Below, one piece after another: positions 9,534-19,424 of a DNA stretch of 64,000 nucleotides. The DNA comes from Pyropia yezoensis. Its lineage: Eukaryota > Rhodophyta > Bangiophyceae > Bangiales > Bangiaceae. The position numbers were made by a program, and so were the translations under genes. The stretch is taken from contig CM020618.1 in NCBI GenBank assembly GCA_009829735.1, positions 33,332,894-33,396,893 of the forward strand, in the 5' to 3' direction. The first letter of the stretch is position 1; each line of letters begins with the position of its first letter. The notes under the pieces were generated by a model. The model was not told the DNA's origin. It did no database searches and saw only the letters and a program-made list of their open reading frames with translations.

Positions 9534-11690
9534 TTGACTTCTCCGTTACCCCTGGTTCTGGACGACACTTCCAGCTCCGAGATCCTGGTTGGGCCCGTGG
9601 CTCCGGCAGCGAGTGTTGCGGAAGAGAACTCGGGTGGCCGTGCCCCTCTCCTGCCTCCAGTTCCTCAAGTGTCGTCGCCGGCGCCGGTCGTCACGGCGGA
9701 GATGGATCAAATACCTCCGGCTTCAGCGTCGCGCCGGGTCGAGACCCCCCCGGCGGGTCGCCCGGAAATGCTTCTTGGGCAGGATCCTCTGGCGGCCCGG
9801 CGCTACTCCACGGTGGTCAGCAACGCCAGCGCGGTCCAGTGCTAGCAAGATTGTATGTTCATCTGGCGCAAGAAACTCCAGCGCGGGGTCTTGACGAAGA
9901 TGGACAAGACGCGTCTCCACGCGGCGGACCAGATGCGCCTGGCTCAAGACCGCTCCCAGAGCTTTTCGGATTCCTCTTGGGTTACCCGTCTGGAGGATCT
10001 CCCCTTCGCGCTGGTACTCGATCTTCCCCTGACCGAGCGCCGCGTGTCTGCGTCCATTCTCCGGTGGCCGGAAAAGGAGGGTTACGTCCGCCGGGCGCTC
10101 AAGGTCTGGGACGAGGCGCTCAAGGGGTCGGGGAGCCTGACTTGCGATCCCCCTCCGAGCACGGTCGCTCTTGAGCCGCCTTTCTTGACCCGGAAGTACT
10201 CCATGCTGTCGCCGGCGCGGGAGCAAGAAGAGCGGTGTAGGCGCCAGCGGGACTACATCGTGAGCTGAAGCCATCAAGAGTTCTGGAAGCTGGTCAAGGC
10301 CAGCCGGGCAGCGTATTACCCCAAGGTCATCCCGCAGCAGCAGGAAGTCGAGATCCCGGTCGGGTTCGCTCCGTCCATCGTCCCCTTCACGTGGTACTTC
10401 CTTGACGCCGTGACCCAGGCGTCGATCAAGGGCTTCTTCCATTCCAGTCCGTACATGATGTACACCTCCGAGATGACGGTCTTGGCCGCCAACCACTGGC
10501 TCCACGAGGCCTTGGTGTCCAACCGGCTCTGGCTCAGACCCCATGATGGTCCGGATTGTTGACAAGCTGACTGTCGACATCATGTGTAGCCAGGACGAGG
10601 AATACTAGGGGCTCTTCCAGGCGATGATCGACTTCCGGCGTCAACTCCCGGTGCATGACCGGATCTCTTTGAACCTGATTGCAGACCAGAACAGCCCGCG
10701 TCGGGATGGCTCTGGTTGGGTGCAGGTGGTCTACCAGTCTTCTCCGGCCAAAGTGCAGCAGGCGACGCCGCTGCCGGCGTGGCCGCAGCTGGGAGGTCTT
10801 CCTGCGCCGGCTGCTCTGGATTTTTTGCCGACTGGGCCGCCGGTACAAGAGTCGACATGAGCCGCGGCAGTCCGTCGGGCGTCCGCAGCGGCTCAACTTT
10901 CTCCGGTGGCCCCTGTCCTACCGGTTGCTTCGCCTTCGCCATCGCCGGCGCGTGAGCGCCCAGCTCTGCCTGCACCGGTGCTCCAGGCTCCTTCGGCACC
11001 GCGCTTGTCTGCCACGTCTCTTGGCGTTGCTCCTGGCATCGTCATCCGGTCGCCGACTGCTCCGGCCGTTCCTCCTCGGGCGACTCCTTCGGCGGTGGAA
11101 GCTCGGTGCCCACCCTTGCGTTGGGAAGTCCTGTTTCCGGCGCCGCAGCAAGTCGTCCTGGTGTGGCATCCTCGGGTCGGTTTGAGATCCCGGCGCCGAC
11201 TCTGCGCCTTTCTCGCTTTTGGGTGCCCGACTGGTACCTGACCCAAGGTGGCCCGGCGTGCGACCAGTACGACGTCGGTATGATCGAGGGCCAGCTGGGC
11301 CGTCTTCCACTGCTGGTCGAGGGTGTCCGGTCTGCCTTTGTGCCGGGCACGTATGCCAGCGTCTTGAACGACGTGGTCGACCAGGTGTTTGCTTGCGTGG
11401 ATAGCGGCCAGATGTCGGACAGTCCGGTGGTTGGTGAGCTTCTGGCAACCTTGACCCGGAATGGCTTGGCCCAGCGTTTGTCGGGGACCTTCACTAGTTT
11501 CCAGGAGCGCCAGCAGGCGTTCCTGGAGGGGCGGGAGCGTCCGGCGGCTACTGGTGCTGCTCCCGTAGCGGAGTACGTCGAGGCGTCCCGGCCGCCTCGC
11601 AACGTCATCCCGTTGTCATTTGGGTCCCGTCGTGCTACGGAGGCGGCGCTGGAGGACGCTCCCGCGGCGCAGCGTCCGCGCCGGGAGTAG
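9534..11690 (+). pseudogene. unrecognised large gag-like reading frame III
   Basis: I do not recognise the family. The coding character is clear: one frame from about 9534 to 10559 (stops at 9843 and 10266), a shift at about 10540 into a second frame to about 11105 (stops near 10603 and 10858), then a third frame to the TAG at 11690. The middle contains hydrophobic and aromatic segments (FTWYFLDAVTQASIKGFF near 10390). A Pro/Ala/Ser-rich linker at 10880-11160 joins them to a helical C part (VPDWYLTQGGPACDQYDVGM near 11225). Position downstream of a possible LTR end and length of about 700 residues suggest a Gag-type structural ORF, with no zinc knuckle seen. It ends beside the 3' end of element IV on the other strand. 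Confidence 0.45.
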
Positions 11691-11825
11691 CACTTGAAGG
11701 CAAGGAGGGTGAGAGTCCATGGAGAAGGGAGGAGGGAAGAGGCGGAGAGAAGGGTTGCTCGAGCGGGTGCTTCCTTGTTATCTAGTAGGTCCATGCTTGT
11801 ATTGCTTGTTTTCCTTGATACACGC

Positions 11826-11836
11826 ATTCCCCTTTC
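11826..11836 (-). promoter_or_regulatory. polypurine tract and LTR start of element IV
   Basis: The minus strand reads GAAAGGGGAA directly after the pol stop, followed by TGCGTGTATC. A purine run abutting a TG dinucleotide is the expected plus-strand primer and U3 start. The far end of this LTR is not visible. Confidence 0.55.
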
Positions 11837-13790
11837 TTAATCTTCGTGTTCCGCGTCCGTTGCGGGCGAGCTCGACTCGTCCCGCAGGCCCTGATCAGCT
11901 TCTTCCTTCTCGTCATCCTCCGATTCCGACTCCAGGATCTTGCCAGCCCTGGCCACCGGGGTGCCTTCAATCCGGTTCCGCCGCGTGCAGGCGCAAACAC
12001 CAGCAGTGTGTAGCCCGTTGGAGGGTTCCTGGGTATCATCAGCCGGGTTGAAACCGAACCAGCGTACTCGCAGGTACAGGCGCCCGTCGCCTCAGGCATG
12101 GTCTACAAACTTGACGTAGACATATTCTCGGCCTTCTTCTTGGAAGAACCAGGGTACTGCGGCACGCTCGCGCCGGGTCAGGTCCCGTTTGCTTGGCGGT
12201 GGAGCTCGAAAGACGTGGTCGCTGCTCACCCGGTACGGGGAACCATCCACATCTAGAAGGAATGTCCAGCCGTCCGTACTCAGGATCTCATAGGGCCCGT
12301 CCGCTTCGGATTCCAGCTTACCCCGGGTCTTGCTGCAATTGTCCACGAAAACCCAGTCGCCACCACCCAGTTCCTTGTTCTTCTCCCGAACACCCTTGTC
12401 GTAGTCCCGCTTGTATCACTCCTGGGTCGTCGCGATTGACTCCTTGACTCGTGAGAGCAGGAGCTTCAGTTGTTCCAGACACTCGTCCTTTGCCTTGTTG
12501 CCGGACTTCAGGGCAGGCTGGAGACCGTCTGGCATTCTTTACAGGGAGAGGTCGGTCAGCCGCCATGGGGTGACTCAGTCTAGTGGAGCGTCCCCTGTTG
12601 TCCGGTGAACACCAAATTTGTAGGCTAGGGTAAGGACGGCCAGGAGCTCATCGCAGTCTCCTGGATGCTCCTCAACGTAGTTCCGAAGCATGTCTATCAG
12701 GGTCTGGTTGAATCGTTCTACCTGGCCGTTCGTTTGTGGGTGATACGTCGTAGTGAACAAGTCCTTGATACCCATCAGGTCACAGACTCCTTAGAAGAAC
12801 AGGGATGCAAACTGGGGGCCGTTGTCGGCTAAGACGTAGTCCGGAGGGCCATACGCAGCTATCCAGTACTCGCAGAAGGCCGACGTAACATCCAGGGCCG
12901 TGATGGTCCTCAGCGGGACTGCTCGGGTGAACTTGGAGAACCGGTCACAGATAATGAGCAGGTATATGTTGCCACTGGATGTTTCTGGTAGGGGCCCCAG
13001 GATGTCCATGCTCAAGCTTGCAAAAGGCTCCGCCGCATGGAACAGGCGTAGCTTAGAATTCTTCTTCCTCTGGGTCAACCGGTTCCTTGCACAGGAGACA
13101 CAAGCCTGTAAATGCTTGTGGACATCACTTGCCAGGGTTTTCCAGGAGTAGTGCCGCCGCATCGAGGCATACATCCGGTTGATGCCAGGGTGTCCGGCCT
13201 GGGGAGACGAGTGTTCCAGGCGGAGGATATCGGCTCGTAGACTTCGGGGTTCGTAGACTTGAGTTGCCCAATCGAAGGGTGACACCCGTACCAGGAGTCC
13301 ATCTGTAGACTCGGAGAAGCGATTATTCCGGTTCAGGTCCATCTGGTGGCAGAGCTCCAAGCAGTGAGGATCCGTGAGCTGTGCGCCCAACATCCGGTAA
13401 ATGGTCACCGCCTGGTGAGCTCCAGGTGACTCTTACAAGGGAGCATGCCAGCCGCGACCGACATTCGTGAGAATGCAACAGGGTTTTTTCTCCGGGATAG
13501 GGCCCGTATCGGCTGCAGGAGTCCCCAACCGGGACATGGTGTCGGCGCAGTGGCGCTCCCTCCCTGCTCTGGTGCACACCTTTCACTTGAATTCCTAGAG
13601 GCGTAGACGCCACCGGGCGACCGTTCCTTGGCTGCTGTGCATGCATAGCAGCCACCTTAGGCTGGCGTGGTCCGTCCGGATGAGAAACTCTTGTCCTTCT
13701 AGATAGGGGCGTAACAGGAAGCAATCCCAGACGACCGCCAAGCACTCGCGCTCCGTTGTGGAATAGTTCTTCTCGGTAGTGTGGCGTCCA
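11837..13790 (-). pseudogene. pol: pol of element IV: RNase H fragment, integrase, chromodomain-like tail
   Basis: One register with several stops (near 13593, 13572, 12791, 12575, 12418 and 12092). RNase H keeps HTTEKNYSTTERECLAVVWD and TDHASLRWLL. Integrase has the zinc-binding H-H-C-C region (ending ACVSCARNR), first Asp in SMDILGPLP, second Asp in VLADNGPQF, and Glu in YHPQTNGQVERFN, so the DDE triad is readable. A post-integrase segment (GPYEILSTDGWTFLLDVDGS, about 12290) is followed by VRWFGFNPADDT near 12040, a chromodomain-type aromatic cage motif, and then an acidic tail to the TAA at 11839-11837. Integrase inserts cDNA; the chromodomain would target chromatin. Confidence 0.85.
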
Positions 13791-15225
13791 TCTTGCCCAG
13801 CTCTCCAGACCACAGGTGCCGATATTCCTGGAGAAGCTTCTCCAGTTCCTCCCTCAGGTCGGGAGGAACATTTTCTTGGTTGACATTCGGCATCCTCGGT
13901 GGTGCTTGATCGGGTTCCGGGGTGACGCCACCAGCCTGAGCTTGTTCCAGAGGTACGTCGAGGGCGGTTAGGTTGGATGCCAGTTCTTGTTGCAGGTTCA
14001 CGAGGTCCTCCTTGCTCATGGCACGGGCAGACCCTCGATAAGGTTCGGCCGTTCCAACTCGAGTACCCTTGGCAAGAGTTACTGGCTTTCGGCTCACGTT
14101 GACGATTAGCACAGAGAATGGGGTGTGCCTCTCCACCTTCTTGTGATGCCCGTGGGCCAAGTATAGCCGGTGTTTCGCCGGAAGCTCCTCGCGTCCGTAG
14201 ATCAGGCATTGACCCGTAGTCCGGGTGGTCACTTGAACCTTGGTCTCCGAACGAGGAGGAAGGCGCACCGGTTTGAAGAATGTCAAAGTAGAGGGTGGGA
14301 TGCGGTCCTTCTTGTTCTTGACTACACGAACCTTGGCATCCAGATGCTCCAGCACCGGCGACACAAACCCATGGTTGAACTGCACCTTTCCTTCTCCGGG
14401 CAGGATACTCTTGACATGCTGCTTCTGGAAGTCTCAGCCTAGGATGAGGGGGACTGAGAGGGTCGTGACTACTAGAAAGGGAAAAAGCATTGGTTCATTG
14501 TTGACAAAGATGGCGACAGGAAGGCGGCCAAGCGGTCTTAAAGTTTGACACGAAGCGTCTACAATCCGGTTCTTGGTAGGGGCTCTCCAGGCATGTCGAC
14601 GCCAGCCCGGAGGTAACAGGTTCGCAGTGATGACGCTTGGTCCGGCTCCCGTGTCAAGCACCGGAGTAAAAGCTTGGGGGAGGCTATCCCCCACACGCAT
14701 ACGAGCATTAATCTTGAGGTTGTCCTTACGCAAGACGATCAAGGTCCCCTTGAACAAACAGGGTGTCCAGGCGGCAACCAGTTCAGCAGGTAACTGCCGT
14801 CCTTTTTGCGGCACGCAGGGGGAGAACAGGTAGAAGTACCCTGCCGTCGGAGATTCGGGAAGACACTTGGGGAGAGCGCCTGCCCTACTTGTTGCCCGAG
14901 TCCGAGGATTTCTTCGAGGTCTCGGTCTCCAGGTCAAAGTCCGTAGGAGCTTCATTGTCAGAGCTTCGGTGATGCTCTGCAAGGTTGCCACCCGGATCGC
15001 GTGTACCTGTGCATTGTCCGTCTTGTAAGGCGCTCGCCGATCAGTCCAGTTGACTGCCTTAGCAAACTCCAGTCCTTGACGCTTGAGCTTCTCCTGGGGA
15101 TCCTTGGGGATGGTCAGGCACTGGTAGGATATATGGTCCTCCTTCTGGCACAGCCAACAAGACCGGAAACGCTGGTTCTTGATCTGCTTAGGGGCGACCA
15201 AGGAAGGCTGCTTCTTCCTCAAGCA
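13783..15225 (-). pseudogene. nucleocapsid, protease and pre-RT linker of element IV
   Basis: A CCHC knuckle, CWLCQKEDHISYQC, lies at 15159-15118. The retropepsin-like active site VLDTGAG is at about 14660-14643. The frame meets TGA at 14436-14434 inside LG*DFQKQHVKS, probably a former Trp codon. It then continues in the same register through an acidic/Pro-rich linker (KLLQEYRHLWSGELGKMDA) to the deletion junction near 13785. Upstream gag is missing. Confidence 0.75.
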
Positions 15226-15519
15226 GTGCTTGATCGAAAGGTGCACAACGCCTTTCACGCCAGTCTACTGAAAACGTACAGCGCTGATCCGTATGGTAGA
15301 CTTCCTCCCGCTCCACCTCCGCCACCTCCGGTAGCATCTCCGGACGGTTCGCTTGAGTACGAAGTGGACTCCATTACACGGTCACGAAAACGCCGTGGAC
15401 GACTGCAGTACCTGGTCAAGTGGAAACGCTGCGATGTCAGTGAGAACACCTGGCTAACCAAGCAAGACTTCGATAACGCACCTGAGGTTCTCGACGCTTT
15501 CCTTCGACGCACGTCCTAA
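15225..15519 (+). pseudogene. C-terminal integrase tail and chromodomain of a plus-strand gypsy element
   Basis: From about 15225 the plus strand encodes DRKVHNAFHASLLKTY, the conserved end of gypsy integrases, a poly-Pro linker, and a chromodomain (LQYLVKWKRCDVSENTWLT, about 15400-15465) ending at TAA 15517-15519. The polypurine tract follows directly. No lesion is visible in this piece. It may be the 3' end of element II, whose 5' half lies at 6.4-9.0 kb on the same strand, or of a separate element. Sequence to its left belongs to element IV. Confidence 0.75.
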
Positions 15520-15529
15520 GGGGGGGAGG
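15518..15529 (+). promoter_or_regulatory. polypurine tract before LTR copy 2
   Basis: AAGGGGGGGAGG lies immediately before TGTAAGGATT, the standard plus-strand primer position at an LTR start. It overlaps the chromodomain stop codon. Confidence 0.7.
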
Positions 15530-16568
15530 TGTAAGGATTTCCCCCCTAATCCCATGCCTCATACCTCAGGGATAATATCTGGGACCTCTCCTTGCAGATC
15601 CTGCCGAACCAACTCCTGGCAACATGGATCAATTCCTTGTATTGTGGGGCATGACGCGGTGTACCTTCCAGACTCAAGATCACCTCAACAAAAGTAGTCC
15701 CCCAAAGGGCGAGCCACAAGTGGGCCCATACCGACAAGGTTGGGGCCACCTGTCAGGGGGGCTACTAGCCAGACAATACCGGAATTCGGTGCGAAGGGCG
15801 GATATGTTACAAACACGGATCAATTCGTTGTATTGTGGGGCATGACGCGGTGTACCTTCCAGACTCAAGATGAGTCAGCCACTGTCTCACAGTGTCTGCT
15901 GGCCGCACGACAGCAGCCATCGACAGCCCATAATGGCCTGTCGAATGGCGCCACCGGCAGCACCCATGACGAGCCACATCTGCCACAGCTGGCGAGTCCG
16001 TTAGAATGTCCTCGCTGCAGCATTGCAGCGATGTGACTGGCTAGCCGGCTGGCCGATTCGGTCGACTCGATGGAACCGTGCTTACACGCGTCTCGGACCT
16101 TCGGACAGACTGGCGTCTGGGGCCGGCTGGGACGGCGCACTAGGCGCCGAACGCCGGACCCATTTGTTTGGGGCCAACTGGGGCTGGACTTCTTTAGTGC
16201 GCACGCCCGCCCATGCTTTGTTCTGAGAGCCATGCTTTGTTTTAGGGCCGTTCTGTGCCTATCGGCGGCGCGAAGGGGATACGCATGCTTTGGGGCACCT
16301 CGGGTGCCCCGACGCGAGTATATGGTGCGCGGGTGTCGGCGCCACCGGGGGAGACCGGACGGGCAACAACAGACACAGACTAAAGACGACCTTAACCCTT
16401 TGAACCCCCCTCGATCACCACCGACGTCGCGCCCTCTTCTTCCCAAGACCCACCACCGTCACCATCTCCATCCTCTTCCCCGCACCCTGTCGCCCAATGG
16501 GCTGGCATAGGTTGCTGACATCATCACGAGTACGTTGAGGGCTGCCCAAGTGTGGGTGTTTTCTCACA
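15530..16568 (+). repeat. LTR, copy 2 (candidate 3' LTR)
   Basis: It begins TGTAAGGATT after the polypurine tract and ends ...CTCACA at 16568. The portion from 15687 matches 4176-5057 base for base with about ten differences. A 55-bp segment (15626-15680) is repeated at 15817-15871 with one difference, so this LTR contains an internal duplication with a 191-bp offset. The sequence after 16568 is AC then TGGTGAGACACAGG, which could itself act as a primer-binding site for the gag that follows. Confidence 0.65.
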
Positions 16569-16589
16569 ACTGGTGAGACACAGGTATGT

Positions 16590-18006
16590 GTACCTGGGGT
16601 CGCAGAGGGACTAGAGGTCCCTCAATCCAGCAGGAAGGGGAGTACGGACGGGCAAGCTGCCACCCCAACTCAGTTGGGAGCTCATCCGGGTGACACCCCC
16701 GAAGATGGTGACCCGAAATTTGCCCATCGAGTGGTGAGTCGTGTGGGGACGTCCGAAGATCAGGAGACTTCTTCAACGGGAACACCTCGGGTTAAAGCCA
16801 ACTTGGGCATGGAGCCATCGCCAACTAGGCTTTCGGAAGACGGCGGACCTTCGCCTGGTCGATGATGGGCTCGCGCCTTTGCCTTCAGTTGAGACCCCTG
16901 CGGATCATGGTCACCCCTCAGGTGGACTCCCGGAGGATGACCGAGACTCAACTGGAGTCGGACACCCTGTCCTGGCGGAAGCTGTCCTTCTGGAGGCGAC
17001 TGATGTGTTGCGGCAGGCTTTGCCGGAACTGGTGGTCACGCTGACTCGTACATTTTTAAATCAGATTGTGGCGAGTTTGCCAGATGGTCTCAATGTCCAG
17101 ACCGGAGTGGGGCTTTCAAGCCCGCAGACGCAGGGGACACTTCCCTCTACGCCTGAATCGGGGCGTCCCGAGCAGGGATCGACCCCTTTGACTCCCAACG
17201 TGGGAGCCACCTTCACGACTTCAGGACCAACGCCCTCTACAGGGGCGCTCCCCGCAGAAACGCCGGTGACCATACCTGGTCCCCCGGCGCAGACGGCAAA
17301 GTCTTTGGGTCGGTTTACCCCTCTGCCGCAGCGGCTTTTCCCTCAACGTGAGGGGCCGCCCAAGCTCCAGGTAGCCAACTCGGTCAACCAGGGGATCTAT
17401 GCCTGTGAGACGTACGCCCTCAACAACAAGTCGGTGGCGTATGGTCCTACCCAGGCCCGAGCTATGGGCCATGCCAAGACGAACGCAACTCACTCTTTTG
17501 GGCACAATGCGGAGTGGGATGGAACTCCCCCCCTCCGTGTCTTTGAGCTCCTACGTCGTTTCACAAAAGCCTGTGACGACAACGCAATAAGTGAAGGCAT
17601 GGCATTTTATATGCTACAGGAGTTCACCAAGGGGGACCTCCGGACGAAGATTAATTCCGTCATGCCCAGTTCCTCAAGTGGAGGAGCTGGTGAGGTGACG
17701 TCCTACTTGGAGCTCATCAACTGGTTGTTGAGGGCTATGGTTGACGAAGCCGCGTTGGCCTCTCAATTCGAGGAGTCTACGCAGGCTCTCCAGGAGGAGA
17801 ACGAGGACGAGTTGTCCACTGCAGAACGTGTCCTCAAGCTCAACAATCTTTGTGGCTTTCTTTATTCACAAGCCGAGGTAAAGAGTCGCTTTGTGGAATG
17901 TCTCCATTGGTCGGTCCGTATAGAGACCAGCGTGCATAATACCGTGGTAGCGTACTGCACTACTGCACAACCTCAAGCAGGGTCGAACACGAGAAACCAA
18001 GTGTGA
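16590..18006 (+). pseudogene. gag: gag remnant V (capsid region)
   Basis: The first part (about 16600-16860) is open in one frame, rich in Pro, Gly, Asp and Thr. After a one-base shift near 16860 a second frame runs to TGA 18004-18006. A hydrophobic segment (LPELVVTLTRTFLNQIVASL near 17025) and a Pro/Thr-rich linker precede a capsid-like core (FELLRRFTKACDDNAISEGM near 17540; LNNLCGFLYSQAEVKSRFVE near 17840). The layout resembles gag I (FRRACDAAGL, DHLCGLFSAQDVKDVFINGL), so the two are probably related families. No knuckle, protease or pol follows, so the element is truncated at about 18006. Confidence 0.65.
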
Positions 18007-18834
18007 CCGACGAGTGGCGCAACGAGCCACATTGACTAAAACGGTGTCGCTGAGAATGTTGATGGCGTTGGAAGCATGAGCAGAAGACCAGGAGCGCCTC
18101 GTGGAGGCCCTCGAAAGCTCCATAATTTGACAATCTCTTTGAGAGCACACCCTGACCAGGCTTGACCCTCCTGGTCGTCATGAACCACTTCAACAGACCA
18201 AGAGAGTGTACCGCATGACCCTCAGGGGAAAGCGCCACCCACTGACTCTTGGGGGGCATGCAGACACATACAACCGACCACCACGATGTCCGAAGGGGTG
18301 CGTACACACTGCATTGAACTGTGCTGTTTCGGACGCATGGGGGGGGGGAGGGGGGGGTGCCGGCGGCAGCCAATGGCGGGTCTCCTGGGAGGTGGGGGGA
18401 GGAGGTGGGCGAGGGGGGGGGGGAGAGGGGGGAATGGCAGGGTCGGATTCTCATTAGTAAGGGTCGGATTCTCATTAGTAAGGGTCGGATTCTTATTAGG
18501 GCAGGTAGGCGATGGTTAAGGGGTTCTGTCAGCATTCTGGCTCCTTGGCGGGCAGCACGTGGGCTGCTGCACGTGGCATGCACGTGCACGTTGCACGCAG
18601 GCCTTGATACCGCCGAGCGCCTCCGAGTGCCGCTGAGTGCCTGGGACCTCGGCTTCGCACGCACATGCCCCTGCGGATGCGCCCGTGGTGGCTGCCTACC
18701 CAAGACAAGCTGAGCTCCAATGATGAGCTTAACCTCCCATGGGCGGGCGCAAACTTTCAGCCCTAAATTTTTTTAATTTTAGTAGCCTCTGGTGGTGCTG
18801 CGCAACGTATGATGGGCGGCGTGGAGGTAGTGAG
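18007..18834. other. non-coding spacer with G-runs and short tandem repeat
   Basis: Contains long G-homopolymer clusters at 18339-18432, which could form G-quadruplexes on the plus strand, then the 21-bp repeat listed separately. I see no gene. Confidence 0.5.
18440..18502 (+). repeat. 21-bp tandem repeat, three copies
   Basis: The word GGGTCGGATTCTCATTAGTA(A) occurs twice exactly and a third time with small changes (TCTTATTAGG). Confidence 0.85.
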
Positions 18835-18866
18835 AGTGGGTGAGCCGTAGCGACGCCGCATAGCCA
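18835..18866 (-). repeat. split direct repeat B2
   Basis: A 32-bp word beginning agtgggtgagccgtagcgac, identical to 19376-19407. It lies 161 bp beyond A2 and marks the outer 3' side of the element. Confidence 0.8.
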
Positions 18867-19027
18867 AATGACAGTGTGTTTATTCTTTTGGGTTGTGGCA
18901 ACAAAGAAAAACAAAGAGAAGCAACTAAAGGATACAAACGCAGGTCCGTGGCACACACGGACTCTCCAACAGGCCCACCCGAAGACGACAGATGTGCTGA
19001 GCGTAGTCGCGCAGGGAGGGGGGCGGG

Positions 19028-19368
19028 AGGCGCGAAGACGACGGACGTGCCGGGCCGGCGGGGGAGAACGAGGAGCGGGGAGCGGCGATGGTGATATATC
19101 GGTGGCGGGCGCCCAGCCAGGGCGTCGCCGGCCGACCGCGTGCACCGCTCGGGCGGGCGCACCCAGGCTGGGTGCACCGCAGCCCGTGCCCGCTCTCGGG
19201 CTTGCAGCCCGCCCTCGTCTCGCCCAGCACCAGGCCCTGTCGCGGCAGTCGGTGTCAGTAGCTACCGCCGTCCGCCCATGTGTACAAAATATTGTACCCT
19301 GGGCGCCCGCCACCACGACTGGTAGGCTCGAATTTGGAGTAAGGCGAAGACAAGGCACAAGTAACAAT
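19028..19368 (-). repeat. split direct repeat A2
   Basis: 341 bp collinear with 24096-24436, with about five mismatches by eye. It contains a GTACAA-AATA-TTGTAC inverted repeat at 19282-19297. Confidence 0.88.
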
Positions 19369-19375
19369 TCATAAC

Positions 19376-19407
19376 AGTGGGTGAGCCGTAGCGACGCCGC
19401 ATAGCCA
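19376..19407 (-). repeat. split direct repeat B1
   Basis: Identical 32-bp copy of B2, lying 7 bp from A2 and 17 bp beyond the recombinase stop codon. Confidence 0.8.
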
Positions 19408-19424
19408 TCAGAGGGAGTAGGCCG

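Larger units (their letters stand above)
11826..15225 (-). mobile_element. Ty3/gypsy chromovirus IV with deleted reverse transcriptase
   Basis: Minus-strand order: nucleocapsid knuckle, protease, pre-RT linker, RNase H fragment, integrase, post-integrase domain, chromodomain-like tail, polypurine tract. RT is missing entirely between linker and RNase H (junction near 13785). The 5' side stops at about 15225, where plus-strand chromodomain sequence begins, so gag is truncated. The element lies between plus-strand pieces, consistent with nested insertion. Confidence 0.8.
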
